Source: Natronolimnohabitans sp. A-GB9 (GTDB taxonomy: Archaea; Halobacteriota; Halobacteria; Halobacteriales; Natrialbaceae). From it: a DNA stretch of 64,000 nucleotides. Of this stretch, positions 16,928-25,147 are shown in pieces. The notes under the pieces are model-generated. The model was not told the origin of the DNA, ran no database searches, and was given only the letters and a program-made list of their open reading frames with translations. The translations under genes were made by a program, and so were the position numbers. Position 1 is the stretch's first letter. The number at the start of each line of letters is the position of its first letter. The stretch is from assembly GCF_030848565.1 (NCBI RefSeq), contig NZ_JAVDDV010000001.1:1-64000 (forward strand), given 5' to 3'.

Positions 16928-17341
16928 ACACTACTGTATAATACTAAAAGTGTTTAAATATCAGCATATGATAATAGTTACGTATCCACAACACCCCTCG
17001 GAGTACACTCGAATTCGATAGGATTGTTGACTCGAGGGGTCGACACAGTGCTGAGGTATTCGATATCAGTCGATCAGATCCTCACGGAGATACATCAGAT
17101 GCTCTTCTCACATGGTCGGTCTCGTGACGACGTGGCCGGGGTGGCGTCAGCTACCCATATTATATCTTGAATTGTGGGCCGGCAAGCCACAGAAGTATAT
17201 CTAAATCTGTAGGCCTATTAGCAGTTTAATCTCAAACTATAGGCCAGCTCTCCAATCGATATTGGGCCGGCAGTCTATGATAAGGGCCTTTATCTTAGAA
17301 AGTCGGATAGATTGATAATCACTGGCTTTGATAGATGATGT
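16928..17341. other. AT-rich spacer between the orphan gene and the integrase module
   Basis: No gene seen. It holds the leaderless promoter of the minus-strand 364-residue gene (16953-16960) and, at 17175-17290, a run of GGCC-centred motifs before the DUF5805-like gene. AT-richness is well above the window average. Attachment-site core sequences could lie here, but no flanking duplicate was found by eye. Confidence 0.5.
17175..17290. promoter_or_regulatory. Cluster of GGCC-centred motifs upstream of the integrase module
   Basis: In AT-rich DNA, TGGGCCGGCA occurs twice (17175-17184 and 17263-17272, 88 bp apart). Between and after them lie GTAGGCCTAT (17209-17218), CTATAGGCCAG (17237-17247) and GGGCCTTTAT (from 17284). 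The cluster ends about 50 nt before the DUF5805-like start. It could be an array of operator or recombinase arm-type sites. Confidence 0.35.
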
Positions 17342-17734
17342 ATGAGCGATCCGGCTGATACAGAGAAGAAATATGTCAAGACGTATGTTCCAGCCTATCA
17401 GAAAAAAGCGTGGCAAGACCACGCCGACGAACTCGACATGAGCCAGAGTGAGTTCGTTCGGACGATGGTCCAGGCCGGGCGGAAGGGGTTCGAACCCCGT
17501 GACGAGGAACCCGATTCCGAGGGCTCTGACCCTGGGGGTAACGGCCTCGAAACACGGGTCCTCGAGTTACTCGAGTCTGACACGTATTCGTGGGACGAAC
17601 TCCTCGAGGCGGTCAGCGACGACATCGAATCACGACTCGACGACGCCCTCGAGGAGCTGCAGGCGGACAACCGGATTCGATACAGCGGCCGCCACGGCGG
17701 CTACACCCTGGTCGGTGATCGGGATGGCGACTGA
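17342..17734 (+). CDS. DUF5805-like DNA-associated protein
   Basis: A 130-residue protein resembling the haloarchaeal DUF5805 family. The N-terminal part (KKYVKTYVPAYQKKAWQDHA, then ELDMSQSEFVRTMVQAG) resembles a ribbon-helix-helix DNA-binding fold. The C-terminal part (about 65-125: LETRVLELLESDTYSWDELL, then RIRYSGRHGGYTLVG) resembles a winged helix. Its stop overlaps the recombinase start by 11 nt, so the two form one module. DUF5805 genes next to tyrosine recombinases are frequent in haloarchaeal integrated elements; by analogy this may be an excisionase or regulator. That role is inferred. Confidence 0.7.
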   Translation: MSDPADTEKKYVKTYVPAYQKKAWQDHADELDMSQSEFVRTMVQAGRKGFEPRDEEPDSEGSDPGGNGLETRVLELLESDTYSWDELLEAVSDDIESRLDDALEELQADNRIRYSGRHGGYTLVGDRDGD

Positions 17735-18770
17735 ACCCGGAGCTGAAGCTCCCGAAGACGTCACTGACCCGATCGCTTACTTCCTCGACGACCAGCGCTA
17801 CCACGGCAAAAGCGAGCGCACCCTCGAGGCCTACGAGCGGGTCCTCCGGCAGTTCGAGGCGTTTGTCACCGAGCGGTTCGACATCGGCCGGCCCCGAGAG
17901 GCCGGCCGCCGGGAGTGTATGGCCTGGATTCACTCCCTGCGGGGCGAGTTCGAATCGAGCACGATCGCGACCTACGCCTCCTATCTCAACCGCTTTTACG
18001 ATTATATGACCCGCGTCGGGGTCTTCGACGACAACCCGATGGCGCTGGTCATGGAGGAGCTGTCGGAGTCGATCGACACCGACCCGACGCGGCGAGACAT
18101 CTCGGTCCCGGAGATGCGCGAGTTCGTCGCCACGATCGCCCACCCCCTCGAGCGGGCCGTCGTCGTCACGCTACTGAAGACGGGGATGCGCGTCGGGGAA
18201 CTCTGTAATCTCGATTGCCGGGATCTACACCTCGAAACGGACGCCGTCGACCTCGAGTGGACGCCACGTGTCGAACTCGATCGGCGTTCGTCGTCGCTGT
18301 TCGTCTCGTCTGCGCTGGCCCGCGGCACGACGGCCAACGGCGAGGAACGGACGGCCTCGAACAAGCGCAAGCGCGACACCGTCGTCCCCGTCGACGACGA
18401 ACTCCGGCGGGTGCTCCTCGAGTGGCTGGCGATCCGTCCCGACGCGGTTTCGTCGGCCCGGCCACTCTTTTTGGACACACGAGACGCGTGGGGAGAGCGC
18501 TTAGAGCCGTCGGACGTCCGCTATATCGTCGAGAAGCACGCTCGCGACCGCGGTTGGTATCGCACGGGCGGCGGCACGACCGAGAACGTCACGCCCCACT
18601 ACTTCCGGCACTTCTTCACGACGCACCTCCGGGACCGAACGGGCGATCGGGGTATCGTCCAGTACCTCCGGGGCGACGTAGCCGGGGATGTGATCGATAC
18701 CTACACCCACAACTGGGGCGATCGAGTGCGCCAGACCTACCTCGAGCACATCTATTCGATCACCGCATAG
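17724..18770 (+). CDS. Tyrosine-type site-specific recombinase (integrase)
   Basis: A 348-residue XerC/D-like recombinase. The N-terminal SAM-like core-binding domain covers about 15-110 (RTLEAYERVLRQFEAFVTER). The catalytic domain has LLKTGMRVGELCNL (first Arg), PHYFRHFFTTHL (His-x-x-Arg-His) and DVIDTYTHNW with the likely nucleophile Tyr. Start chosen at 17724 (ATG inside the end of the preceding gene); the much longer upstream frame is just an overlap with that gene. The catalytic residues look intact, so it may be active. It presumably moved the 15-19 kb segment; its attachment sites are not identified. Confidence 0.88.
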   Translation: MATEPGAEAPEDVTDPIAYFLDDQRYHGKSERTLEAYERVLRQFEAFVTERFDIGRPREAGRRECMAWIHSLRGEFESSTIATYASYLNRFYDYMTRVGVFDDNPMALVMEELSESIDTDPTRRDISVPEMREFVATIAHPLERAVVVTLLKTGMRVGELCNLDCRDLHLETDAVDLEWTPRVELDRRSSSLFVSSALARGTTANGEERTASNKRKRDTVVPVDDELRRVLLEWLAIRPDAVSSARPLFLDTRDAWGERLEPSDVRYIVEKHARDRGWYRTGGGTTENVTPHYFRHFFTTHLRDRTGDRGIVQYLRGDVAGDVIDTYTHNWGDRVRQTYLEHIYSITA

Positions 18771-19017
18771 CAGGCGCGGTCGAAACGCCGAAAATTGCCG
18801 CCGTCATCGCAATCACTACTGATATTTACTACTCTAATACCCAATCAAAACGTCCGAAACCAGTCTAGTAAATCCTATATTGCTATATCAAAATCAGTCT
18901 CAGGGACGAATCGCTATGCGAGGTGTTCCGCGTTAGAAGGCGTAGCCGTCGCTATAGTAGTAGGACGTCCAAACCTCGGCGAGCATGCCGATCAAAACGA
19001 GCGTGTGGAAAACCGCG
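18771..19017. other. AT-rich spacer with a possible membrane-protein C-terminus remnant
   Basis: AT-rich from 18800 to 18900. On the minus strand, 19014-18933 reads AVFHTLVLIGMLAEVW, then TSYYYSDGYAF and a stop, in a frame different from the HisG-like gene that ends at 19018. It looks like the end of a membrane protein whose beginning is lost. It may be the right edge of the integrated segment. Confidence 0.3.
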
Positions 19018-19944
19018 TTACCCTTCGACTGCCAGTTCAGTCTCGAGATCGGCGCCGTTCAACAGCGAGCGAACGGCTGCGGTCGTGTCGCTGACTTCCG
19101 GCGTGCTCTCGAGTAGAACGGTTTCGCTCGGGAACAGTTGCTCGCCCAGCAGGAGCCCGTGTTCGCGTGCCGTCGAGCCGGTCACCGTCAGGTAGACGCC
19201 CAGCCCGGTGTCGGCGATCGCGGCTTCCTCTTCGCGACCGTCGTCGGGATACTCGAAGTGAACGCCCTCGAGTGTCCGGGTTCCGAGGACGGCCTGGACG
19301 AGCCGTTCGTACCGCGGTTCGATACACAGCGGCCCCTCGTAGGACTCGAGAAACGTCCGATCGATCGATCTCGACGATGGTGCGACCTCGGGGGTCGCCA
19401 TCAACGTGTGGTAGACGGTATCGCCGAGGCCGGTGATCACGCGGACGTCGGTGTCAGCGGGATCGATCCGGGCGTTGATGTCGGCGATTCGGTCGAGTGG
19501 CTCCGGACGGAGTTCGACGACCTCCTCTAGTACGAGATCGGCGCTGTCGAATCCGAGCGCGAATTCGTGGGTTCGGAGCGCCCGAAACGGCTCTTCGCGG
19601 CCGACCAGTTGGATCGCCGCGTCGTCGGGGACGCCAGGGACGTCCTCGAGCGGAATCGTGACACTGTCGAAGACGATCCGTCGGGGTTTGCCGGCACGGT
19701 CGTCGCGCAACAGGGTATACTCCGGTTCGGTCGGGTCGTCGACGGTGCTGTAGTCGGCGAGACGATGGTAGACGTGCTCCTCGGCGGAATCGACCGTTCC
19801 CTTCGTAAGTGCTTTCTCGTGACGAAGCGTCGAGGTGATGTCGTCCGCCAGTTCCGACACGCCGAGTCGACCCGCGAGTCGATCGAGCACCGACTCGAGC
19901 GGTCGCCCCTTTCGTGGAACTGCGATCGGAATCGTCTCGCCCAT
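19018..19944 (-). CDS. HisG-like hypothetical protein (haloarchaeal family)
   Basis: A 308-residue soluble protein. The opening TIPIAVPRKGRPLESVLDRL resembles the N-terminus of ATP phosphoribosyltransferase HisG (IAVPxKGRL...), and later parts (RVITGLGDTVYHTLMATPEV, GLGVYLTVTGSTAREHGLLL) fit a periplasmic-binding-protein-like fold as in HisG. It lacks the clear PRPP-binding loop I would expect in HisG, so histidine biosynthesis is doubtful. Probably a conserved haloarchaeal paralogue of unknown role. Overall codon use is native. Confidence 0.6.
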   Translation of the reverse strand: MGETIPIAVPRKGRPLESVLDRLAGRLGVSELADDITSTLRHEKALTKGTVDSAEEHVYHRLADYSTVDDPTEPEYTLLRDDRAGKPRRIVFDSVTIPLEDVPGVPDDAAIQLVGREEPFRALRTHEFALGFDSADLVLEEVVELRPEPLDRIADINARIDPADTDVRVITGLGDTVYHTLMATPEVAPSSRSIDRTFLESYEGPLCIEPRYERLVQAVLGTRTLEGVHFEYPDDGREEEAAIADTGLGVYLTVTGSTAREHGLLLGEQLFPSETVLLESTPEVSDTTAAVRSLLNGADLETELAVEG

Positions 19945-20032
19945 CGACCCGTTCTCTGCCGGCGACGGATAAACGAGTTGCGTTTCCGGAGCGAGACGAT
20001 TCGTGAGTTCGCCAGTCCGGTCCGTAGCGGCG

Positions 20033-21676
20033 TCAGTTCGAGAACATCGATCCGAGCTGATCGCGCCAGTCCTGGATCTCCGTCACGTCGGCGCGGACGT
20101 CTTCTAACTCGTCTTCGACGTCTTCGAGGTCGTCCTCAAGGTCGTCGACCGAGTCTGCGATGGCGTCAGTGTCGTCCTCGAGATCCTCGACGTCGGCTTC
20201 GAGATCGGAGAGCTCATCCTCGAGGTCGTCGAATCGGTCGTCGGACTCGTCGAGTCGATCTTCAGTGTCACCGACGCGCTCGTCGATCGCGTCGACATCC
20301 GATTCGAGGGCCTCGAGGTCGCTTTTGAGATCCTCGATGAGTTGCTTGCCAGTACCGTTGTCGGCGAGGAACTCCTCGAGGGCGTCGGCGTAGGCCGCGA
20401 CCTCCTCGACGCGGGACTGGAGGTGTTCGACTTTCGCGATGTCCGGGCCCGCCGGCTCGAGGTCGAGTTCGGTTCGGAGAACCTCGAGATCGTCGTCGTC
20501 GAATTCCTCCTCGCGGAGCTCCGTCAGGAACTGGTCGACGACAGAGCCGTCGAAGGAGTCTACGGAGACGGGAGGCGTCTCGTCCGTGACAGCCTCCTCG
20601 TCGGTTCCACTGTCCGTGTCGTCGACGGTGGCCTCGTCCTCGCTTTCGTCTTCGTTCTCGTCGATATCCGCGTCCTCGCTGTCGTCCGTATCAACGTCGT
20701 CGGTCGATTCGTCCTCGCCGTCGGTCTCCGCGGACCCATCGTCAGTGTCGGCGTCGTCGTTCTCGAGGGCGTCTTCCGACTCGTCGTCGGTGAGTGGGTC
20801 GGCCTCGTCCGATTCGGGAGAGTCGTCTTCGACTTCCGCCTCGTCGGACTCGGTAGAATCGTCGAGATCGAGCTCGATCTCGGGACCGTCGTCGGCCTCT
20901 GTTTCGTCAGCTTCGGTATCGTCGTCAGTCTCGAGATCGATATCGACGTCGCCCCCATCAGTTTCGTCGTCTGTCTCGGCGTCGTCCGGATCCGGGATCT
21001 CCTCCTCCTCGAAGCCGAGATCGATATCCGGCGTGTCGTCCGTGTCCGATTCGTCCTCGTCGTCGACCGGTTCGGGCTCGGGGTCGACGTCACCGAGGTC
21101 GAGATCGAGCCCCGCTTCGTCGTCCGCGTCGGTCTCGCTCTCGTCGTCGGCCCCGGTATCGTCGTCTGCGGCCGCGTCGTCCTCGAGTCCGGGAACGCTG
21201 TCGGACTCGCCGGCGATCATGTCCTTGACCGGCTGATTGCGGTCTTCGGAGAGAATGCTCCCGATGACGTCGTCGTCGATCGCTTCGGCCCCGGAACCGC
21301 CGTCGTCCTCAGCATTGACCTCGACGAGTTCGGGTTCGGTCAGGAACTGGTCGGCGTCGTCTTCGTCGTCGATACGGATTCCATACACCGTCATGAGCCG
21401 CTCGTCGGGCTCGAGCGTACCGGTAAACTCCACGTGATTGTCCTGGAATGCCGTCCAGTCGTCGCTGTGGTAGTCGGGATGGAACCCGACCTTATCCATC
21501 GGGAACGATTCGGGAATCTCCTCGGAGAGTCGAAACGTCACCTGCTCGTCGCGATCCGATTCGATCTCGAACCGGATCGCAGGTACGGGAAACTCGTCCG
21601 CCGCGAACGTCTTTCGGACGCTCAACCCGTCAGCACTGACCTCGACAACGTCGTCCGTGTCGGCGGTATTACTCAT
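20033..21676 (-). CDS. Large acidic protein with C-terminal coiled coil
   Basis: A 547-residue soluble protein in three parts. Residues about 1-115 are a folded domain (VRKTFAADEFPVPAIRFEIE, then VTFRLSEEIPESFPMDKVGF). Residues about 125-375 are a low-complexity Asp/Glu/Ser/Thr tract. Residues about 380-540 are a heptad-patterned coiled coil (DLEALESDVDAIDERVGDTE, DLEDDLEDVEDELEDVRADV). No enzyme motif. Comparable haloarchaeal proteins are thought to be structural or scaffolding, but this is unproven. The long plus-strand frames over the same DNA are mirror artefacts of the acidic repeat. Confidence 0.75.
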   Translation of the reverse strand: MSNTADTDDVVEVSADGLSVRKTFAADEFPVPAIRFEIESDRDEQVTFRLSEEIPESFPMDKVGFHPDYHSDDWTAFQDNHVEFTGTLEPDERLMTVYGIRIDDEDDADQFLTEPELVEVNAEDDGGSGAEAIDDDVIGSILSEDRNQPVKDMIAGESDSVPGLEDDAAADDDTGADDESETDADDEAGLDLDLGDVDPEPEPVDDEDESDTDDTPDIDLGFEEEEIPDPDDAETDDETDGGDVDIDLETDDDTEADETEADDGPEIELDLDDSTESDEAEVEDDSPESDEADPLTDDESEDALENDDADTDDGSAETDGEDESTDDVDTDDSEDADIDENEDESEDEATVDDTDSGTDEEAVTDETPPVSVDSFDGSVVDQFLTELREEEFDDDDLEVLRTELDLEPAGPDIAKVEHLQSRVEEVAAYADALEEFLADNGTGKQLIEDLKSDLEALESDVDAIDERVGDTEDRLDESDDRFDDLEDELSDLEADVEDLEDDTDAIADSVDDLEDDLEDVEDELEDVRADVTEIQDWRDQLGSMFSN

Positions 21677-21774
21677 GAGGCCAACGTTGCCACACCATTA
21701 CTATAAATGATACGGACAGTATCAGATATAATAAAGACGAACCACCGTAAGAGCGCCGCTCGAGCCCGAAACGG

Positions 21775-22608
21775 TTACAGGTCGACCCGGTCGCCGATCT
21801 CGACGAGTTCCAGTCGTCGCGGATACGCGAAGCTCTTGGCGTGGTGGTGGAGGACTTTCGGATCCGACGTCAGCCCCTTCCACATGTCCCAGTGGCTCGG
21901 CAGGAGTCGCTCGAGGCCGAGTGCCGACGCGGCCTCGACGATCTGATTCTCGTCGTTGTACCAGCGTGTGCGTTTTGGCTCACGGGTCTCCTTGTCCGGA
22001 ATTTGGCCGACGGTTCCGAACGCGAGAACGCCGAGATCGATGTCGTACTCGTCGCCGATGCGTTCGAACTCGTCGCTTGGCTTCGTGTCGCCGCCGTGGA
22101 AGAAGGTACCGGCGTCGTGTTCGAAGACGTAGCTCACTGGATGGGTCGCGTCGGGGTCGTTCGCTGCCTCGACGTGGACCGTGAACTCACCGATCTCGAC
22201 GACGTCACCCTCGCTCACTTCGGCGAACTGTTCGTCGTCTACCTCCCAGCTGTCGGTCCACGCTTCCTCCTCGCGAGCCACGGCGAGGCTGTCGTCGGGG
22301 GCATAGAAGGTCGCACCCGTGGACTCGAGGATCGGGGCCTGACTCTCGTCGTGGACGTGGTCGGTGTGTTCGTGGGTCGCGAGGACGGCGTCGGCGTCGG
22401 TGACGTCCTCGGGATCGAAGGGGACGGGGATCATCCGGACGGTCCGTGGCGGATCACCCAGGCCGAGGTACGGATCGATGTAGATCGTCGTCCCGTCCGA
22501 GCCCTTGAGGACGAAGCCGTTACAGCCGAGATACCAGACCGCTACCCCCTCGGGCGAGGCGTCTTCGACGTCGCGAACGAGCCAGTCTTCCCAGTCGCTG
22601 TGAACCAT
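21775..22608 (-). CDS. Metallo-beta-lactamase-fold hydrolase (UlaG-like)
   Basis: A 277-residue hydrolase with the metal-binding HxHxDH motif as ATHEHTDHVHD, preceded by IYIDPYL and followed by the second-sphere His in ATHPVSYVFEHD and HGGDTK. The layout matches the UlaG-like/L-ascorbate-6-phosphate lactonase branch rather than beta-lactamases or RNases. The substrate is unknown. Start taken at 22608 (MVHSDWEDWLVRDVEDASPE), as the longer upstream frame is not coding-like. Confidence 0.82.
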   Translation of the reverse strand: MVHSDWEDWLVRDVEDASPEGVAVWYLGCNGFVLKGSDGTTIYIDPYLGLGDPPRTVRMIPVPFDPEDVTDADAVLATHEHTDHVHDESQAPILESTGATFYAPDDSLAVAREEEAWTDSWEVDDEQFAEVSEGDVVEIGEFTVHVEAANDPDATHPVSYVFEHDAGTFFHGGDTKPSDEFERIGDEYDIDLGVLAFGTVGQIPDKETREPKRTRWYNDENQIVEAASALGLERLLPSHWDMWKGLTSDPKVLHHHAKSFAYPRRLELVEIGDRVDL

Positions 22609-22870
22609 ACGTGAGCGTGGGAGGAGCGACTGCGTAAGTGTTGTTGTCTCCGTCGTCCGATCGACTCGAGTCCGCGTCGAGTATCGGACTCGAATCGGCC
22701 GACATCGACGCGGGCAGAACGAGTAATCCAGTGAACGTGCCGATCGAGTGTCCAGACGTTCGGTAGCTAACACCCGGGGACTCTCGTCGTCGTGACCGCC
22801 GTACGGAACCCAGTACCGGTCTCTCGGCGTACCGACGACCGTCGTGCTGACTGGTGTCCGACAGTCTCTC

Positions 22871-22951
22871 ATACGGTCTCCTGTCGTCACGTCCCGCCGA
22901 TCGCCAGGAGAGCGTCGGCGATCGGCGGGTGATCGGGACAGCAGTCCGTAT
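22871..22951. repeat. Palindromic repeat, type A, fused to a TAA stop
   Basis: In reverse it begins AATACGGACTGCTGTCCCGA and ends GACGACAGGAGACCGTAT, closely matching the copy at 4878-4958. Its first base overlaps the stop codon (TAA) of the DUF7344-like gene. A further arm, CTGACTGGTGTCCGACAG (22847-22864), lies just to its left. Confidence 0.8.
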
Positions 22952-23781
22952 TAGTCGTCTTCGGCCACCGGACGACGCGACTGAGCGGTCGGTGAAACGA
23001 TGACTCGGCCCTGAAGCCGCTCCCTGGCTTCGGCATCACTCTCGTCGCTCGAGGCGCCCGAAACCGAATCGTCGTCGGATGGGACGAACCGATCGTCGTC
23101 GACGTCGGCGTCCGCTTCGTCCTCGAGCCACTCGACGCACAACAGCGGATGGTCCACGACGGAGACGCTGCCGGTTTCGGCGTCGTAGCCGACGAGCCCG
23201 GCGTCGTCCAGCAGCGGGAGGTGGACGTGGACGAGCGCGGTCCGAACCTCGAGGATACGGTCCTCGCCGACGTTCCGTTCGGTGACGCCGTCCTCGCAAG
23301 CAGTGACGGCTCGAGCGAGCGATTCGGTCGTGATCGGCTCGGACTCGTTTGCGAGGACGGTCAGGACCGTTCGCCGCCGGGAGTCGGAAAGTCCCTCGAA
23401 GAGGGCGTCGAGGTCGGTCTCGGACGTGTCCGATCGGCCGTCGACGACGGCCATGAGTTCGTCGTCGTCGAAGGCCCAGTGATCGGTCGTCACGACTCGA
23501 TCGTCGTCGGTCTCCGTGAGCAGTCCGGCTTCGAAAAGCGCCGGCAGCACTCGGTGGTGGCAGTCGACGAGCACGCGCCGGCGGTCGTCCTCGGTGACCG
23601 CAGCGGCCGGTTTATCGTCGATTACCGCGGCCAACTCGAGTGCGAGATCTGCTTTCCCGATGCCGGCTGGCGTTTGGTTGCGGACGATGCGGAGAAGTTC
23701 GCGTCGGTCGCGGGTCGCAAGGACGTCGAAGAGGTCGTCTCGGGAGGCGGCCGATCGGTCGCTGACGTCTGGATTACTCAT
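22951..23781 (-). CDS. DUF7344-like double winged-helix regulator
   Basis: A 276-residue protein with two similar domains (about 14-105 and 120-215). Each begins with a motif such as LFDVLATRDRRELLRIV or LFEGLSDSRRRTVLTVL and ends with ..HWAFDD or ..HPLLC. This matches the haloarchaeal DUF7344 winged-helix family, often duplicated in one chain. The tail (about 220-276) is acidic. DNA binding is expected, target unknown. The stop codon is fused to a type A repeat. Confidence 0.75.
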   Translation of the reverse strand: MSNPDVSDRSAASRDDLFDVLATRDRRELLRIVRNQTPAGIGKADLALELAAVIDDKPAAAVTEDDRRRVLVDCHHRVLPALFEAGLLTETDDDRVVTTDHWAFDDDELMAVVDGRSDTSETDLDALFEGLSDSRRRTVLTVLANESEPITTESLARAVTACEDGVTERNVGEDRILEVRTALVHVHLPLLDDAGLVGYDAETGSVSVVDHPLLCVEWLEDEADADVDDDRFVPSDDDSVSGASSDESDAEARERLQGRVIVSPTAQSRRPVAEDD

Positions 23782-24111
23782 CGACTACTCGTCTGTGCCG
23801 TTCGGGCTAAAGGGCTCGCCCAAACACATTTGGCTTCATCCCGTTATTACCCATTATTCGTTGAATGTATTCAGTAATAGAATATACTCCTTCGGATAGT
23901 AACGACATATTTCGAACCGAACCGAACGTATTTCGATATCTACTGTATTTCGTGGCTGTTGAACGGTTCTCGGTTGGTGTCACTTAACGGACATCGGCCC
24001 ACACGAGTGGTCATCGTGGTGGCTCACGACCGACATCCGAGATATCCGTGCTATTTGCCTTCGATCGCTGGGCCAACGTTAACGCGGTTGTACGGTGGCA
24101 AAACCTCACGT
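23782..24111. other. Divergent promoter region, regulator/SOD
   Basis: AT-rich from 23835 to 23950, including ATTATTCGTTGAATG and TATTTCGATATC, which likely holds the divergent promoters. I see no gene and no member of the palindromic repeat family. A long in-frame extension of SOD reaches to 23959 but does not look coding; the Tat motif begins at 24112. Confidence 0.5.
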
Positions 24112-25038
24112 ATGTCAGACGATCGATCCGAGACGGGGGTTCGACGACGGAGCGTCCTCCAGACGGTCGGCGGTGCGGCCGGTATCGCGCTCTTAGGTGC
24201 GGCCGGAACGACCGCGGCCGTGGCCCAGGACGGCACAGAGAACGGCCAGCCTCGCTATCAACTGCCCGAACTTCCCTACGAGTACGACGCGCTCGAGCCC
24301 CACATCGACGAGCGCATCATGGAGTTACACCACACCGAACACCACCAGGCGTACGTCGACGGCGCCAACGACGCACTCGAGGAGTTCGAGGCGATGCGCG
24401 ACGCCGGAGAGTTCGACGACGTCCGAGCTGCCAAACGCGACTTCTCCTTCAATCTCTCGGGGCACGTCAATCACACGATCTTCTGGGAGAACATGAGTCC
24501 CGATGGCGGGGGCGAGCCCGAAGGCACCCTCGCGACCGCGATCGACGAGAACTTCGGCTCGTTTGCCGACTTTCAGGCCGAGTTCACCGCGACCGCGAAC
24601 AACGTCGAGGGCGACGGCTGGGCGATGGTGTTCTACGAACCGCTCGCGGACGCGCTCGTGATCGGGCAGGTCGAGGGCCAAAACGAGCTGGCCCACCAGC
24701 GGGCGATCCCGATCCTCACGCTCGACGTCTGGGAACACGCCTACTATCTGCAGTACGAGAACGACCGCGGAGCGTACGTCGACGAGTGGTGGAACGTCGT
24801 CGACTGGGCGGACGTCGAACGACGGTACGAACTGCTGACCGACGTCGACGCGCCCGACCTCGAGGACGAAACACCGGCCGATCCGGACGAAGACGAACCG
24901 GAGGCCGACGAGCCGCCTGGAGAGCCTGGCGAGCCCGGTGAGCCCGGACCGAACGGCGAACCAGGGAACGGTGGCCCGGGCGATGGTCCGATGGGACCCG
25001 AAGGCGACGGCGGTCCGATGGGCCCAGAACAGAACTGA
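24112..25038 (+). CDS. sod: Exported Fe/Mn superoxide dismutase with collagen-like tail
   Basis: A 308-residue enzyme dismuting superoxide. A Tat leader opens it (VRRRSVLQTVGGAAG, cleavage probably before AQDG near 38). The SOD fold (about 48-245) has all four metal ligands: His73 (ELHHTEHH), His121 (VNHTIFW), Asp205 and His209 (LDVWEHAYY). After residue about 268 comes a tail of Gly-X-Y triplets (GEPGEPGEPGPNGEPG), ending MGPEQN. Typical haloarchaeal SODs are about 200 residues, cytoplasmic and tailless. The signal suggests activity outside the membrane, with the tail acting as stalk or anchor. Its stop codon begins a repeat-like ATACGG. Start at 24112 is set by the leader. Confidence 0.9.
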   Translation: MSDDRSETGVRRRSVLQTVGGAAGIALLGAAGTTAAVAQDGTENGQPRYQLPELPYEYDALEPHIDERIMELHHTEHHQAYVDGANDALEEFEAMRDAGEFDDVRAAKRDFSFNLSGHVNHTIFWENMSPDGGGEPEGTLATAIDENFGSFADFQAEFTATANNVEGDGWAMVFYEPLADALVIGQVEGQNELAHQRAIPILTLDVWEHAYYLQYENDRGAYVDEWWNVVDWADVERRYELLTDVDAPDLEDETPADPDEDEPEADEPPGEPGEPGEPGPNGEPGNGGPGDGPMGPEGDGGPMGPEQN

Positions 25039-25070
25039 TACGGTTTGCCGTAGGTCATATGACAACAACA
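25038..25070. repeat. Weak repeat copy after SOD
   Basis: The SOD stop TGA continues as TACGGTTTGCCGTAGGTCAT, an eroded version of the repeat start found at other stop codons. Confidence 0.35.
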
Positions 25071-25147
25071 CGTATCACGCCTCGAGCGAGCCGTCTGGGT
25101 CGCTCGAGTCTTCGCCCCGAGTCTTCGCCCCGAGTCGTCGAATCCGA

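Noticed and set aside
17485-17498. GGGGTTCGAACCCC, which looks like a tRNA T-arm
   Set aside because: It lies inside the DUF5805-like gene, encodes GFEP in frame, and no acceptor, D or anticodon arm surrounds it.
20342-21706. A 454-residue plus-strand frame rich in Val/Gly over the acidic coiled-coil gene
   Set aside because: It is the complement of Asp/Glu codon repeats (GTC/CTC on the other strand). Its composition is that of a mirror frame and has no motif.
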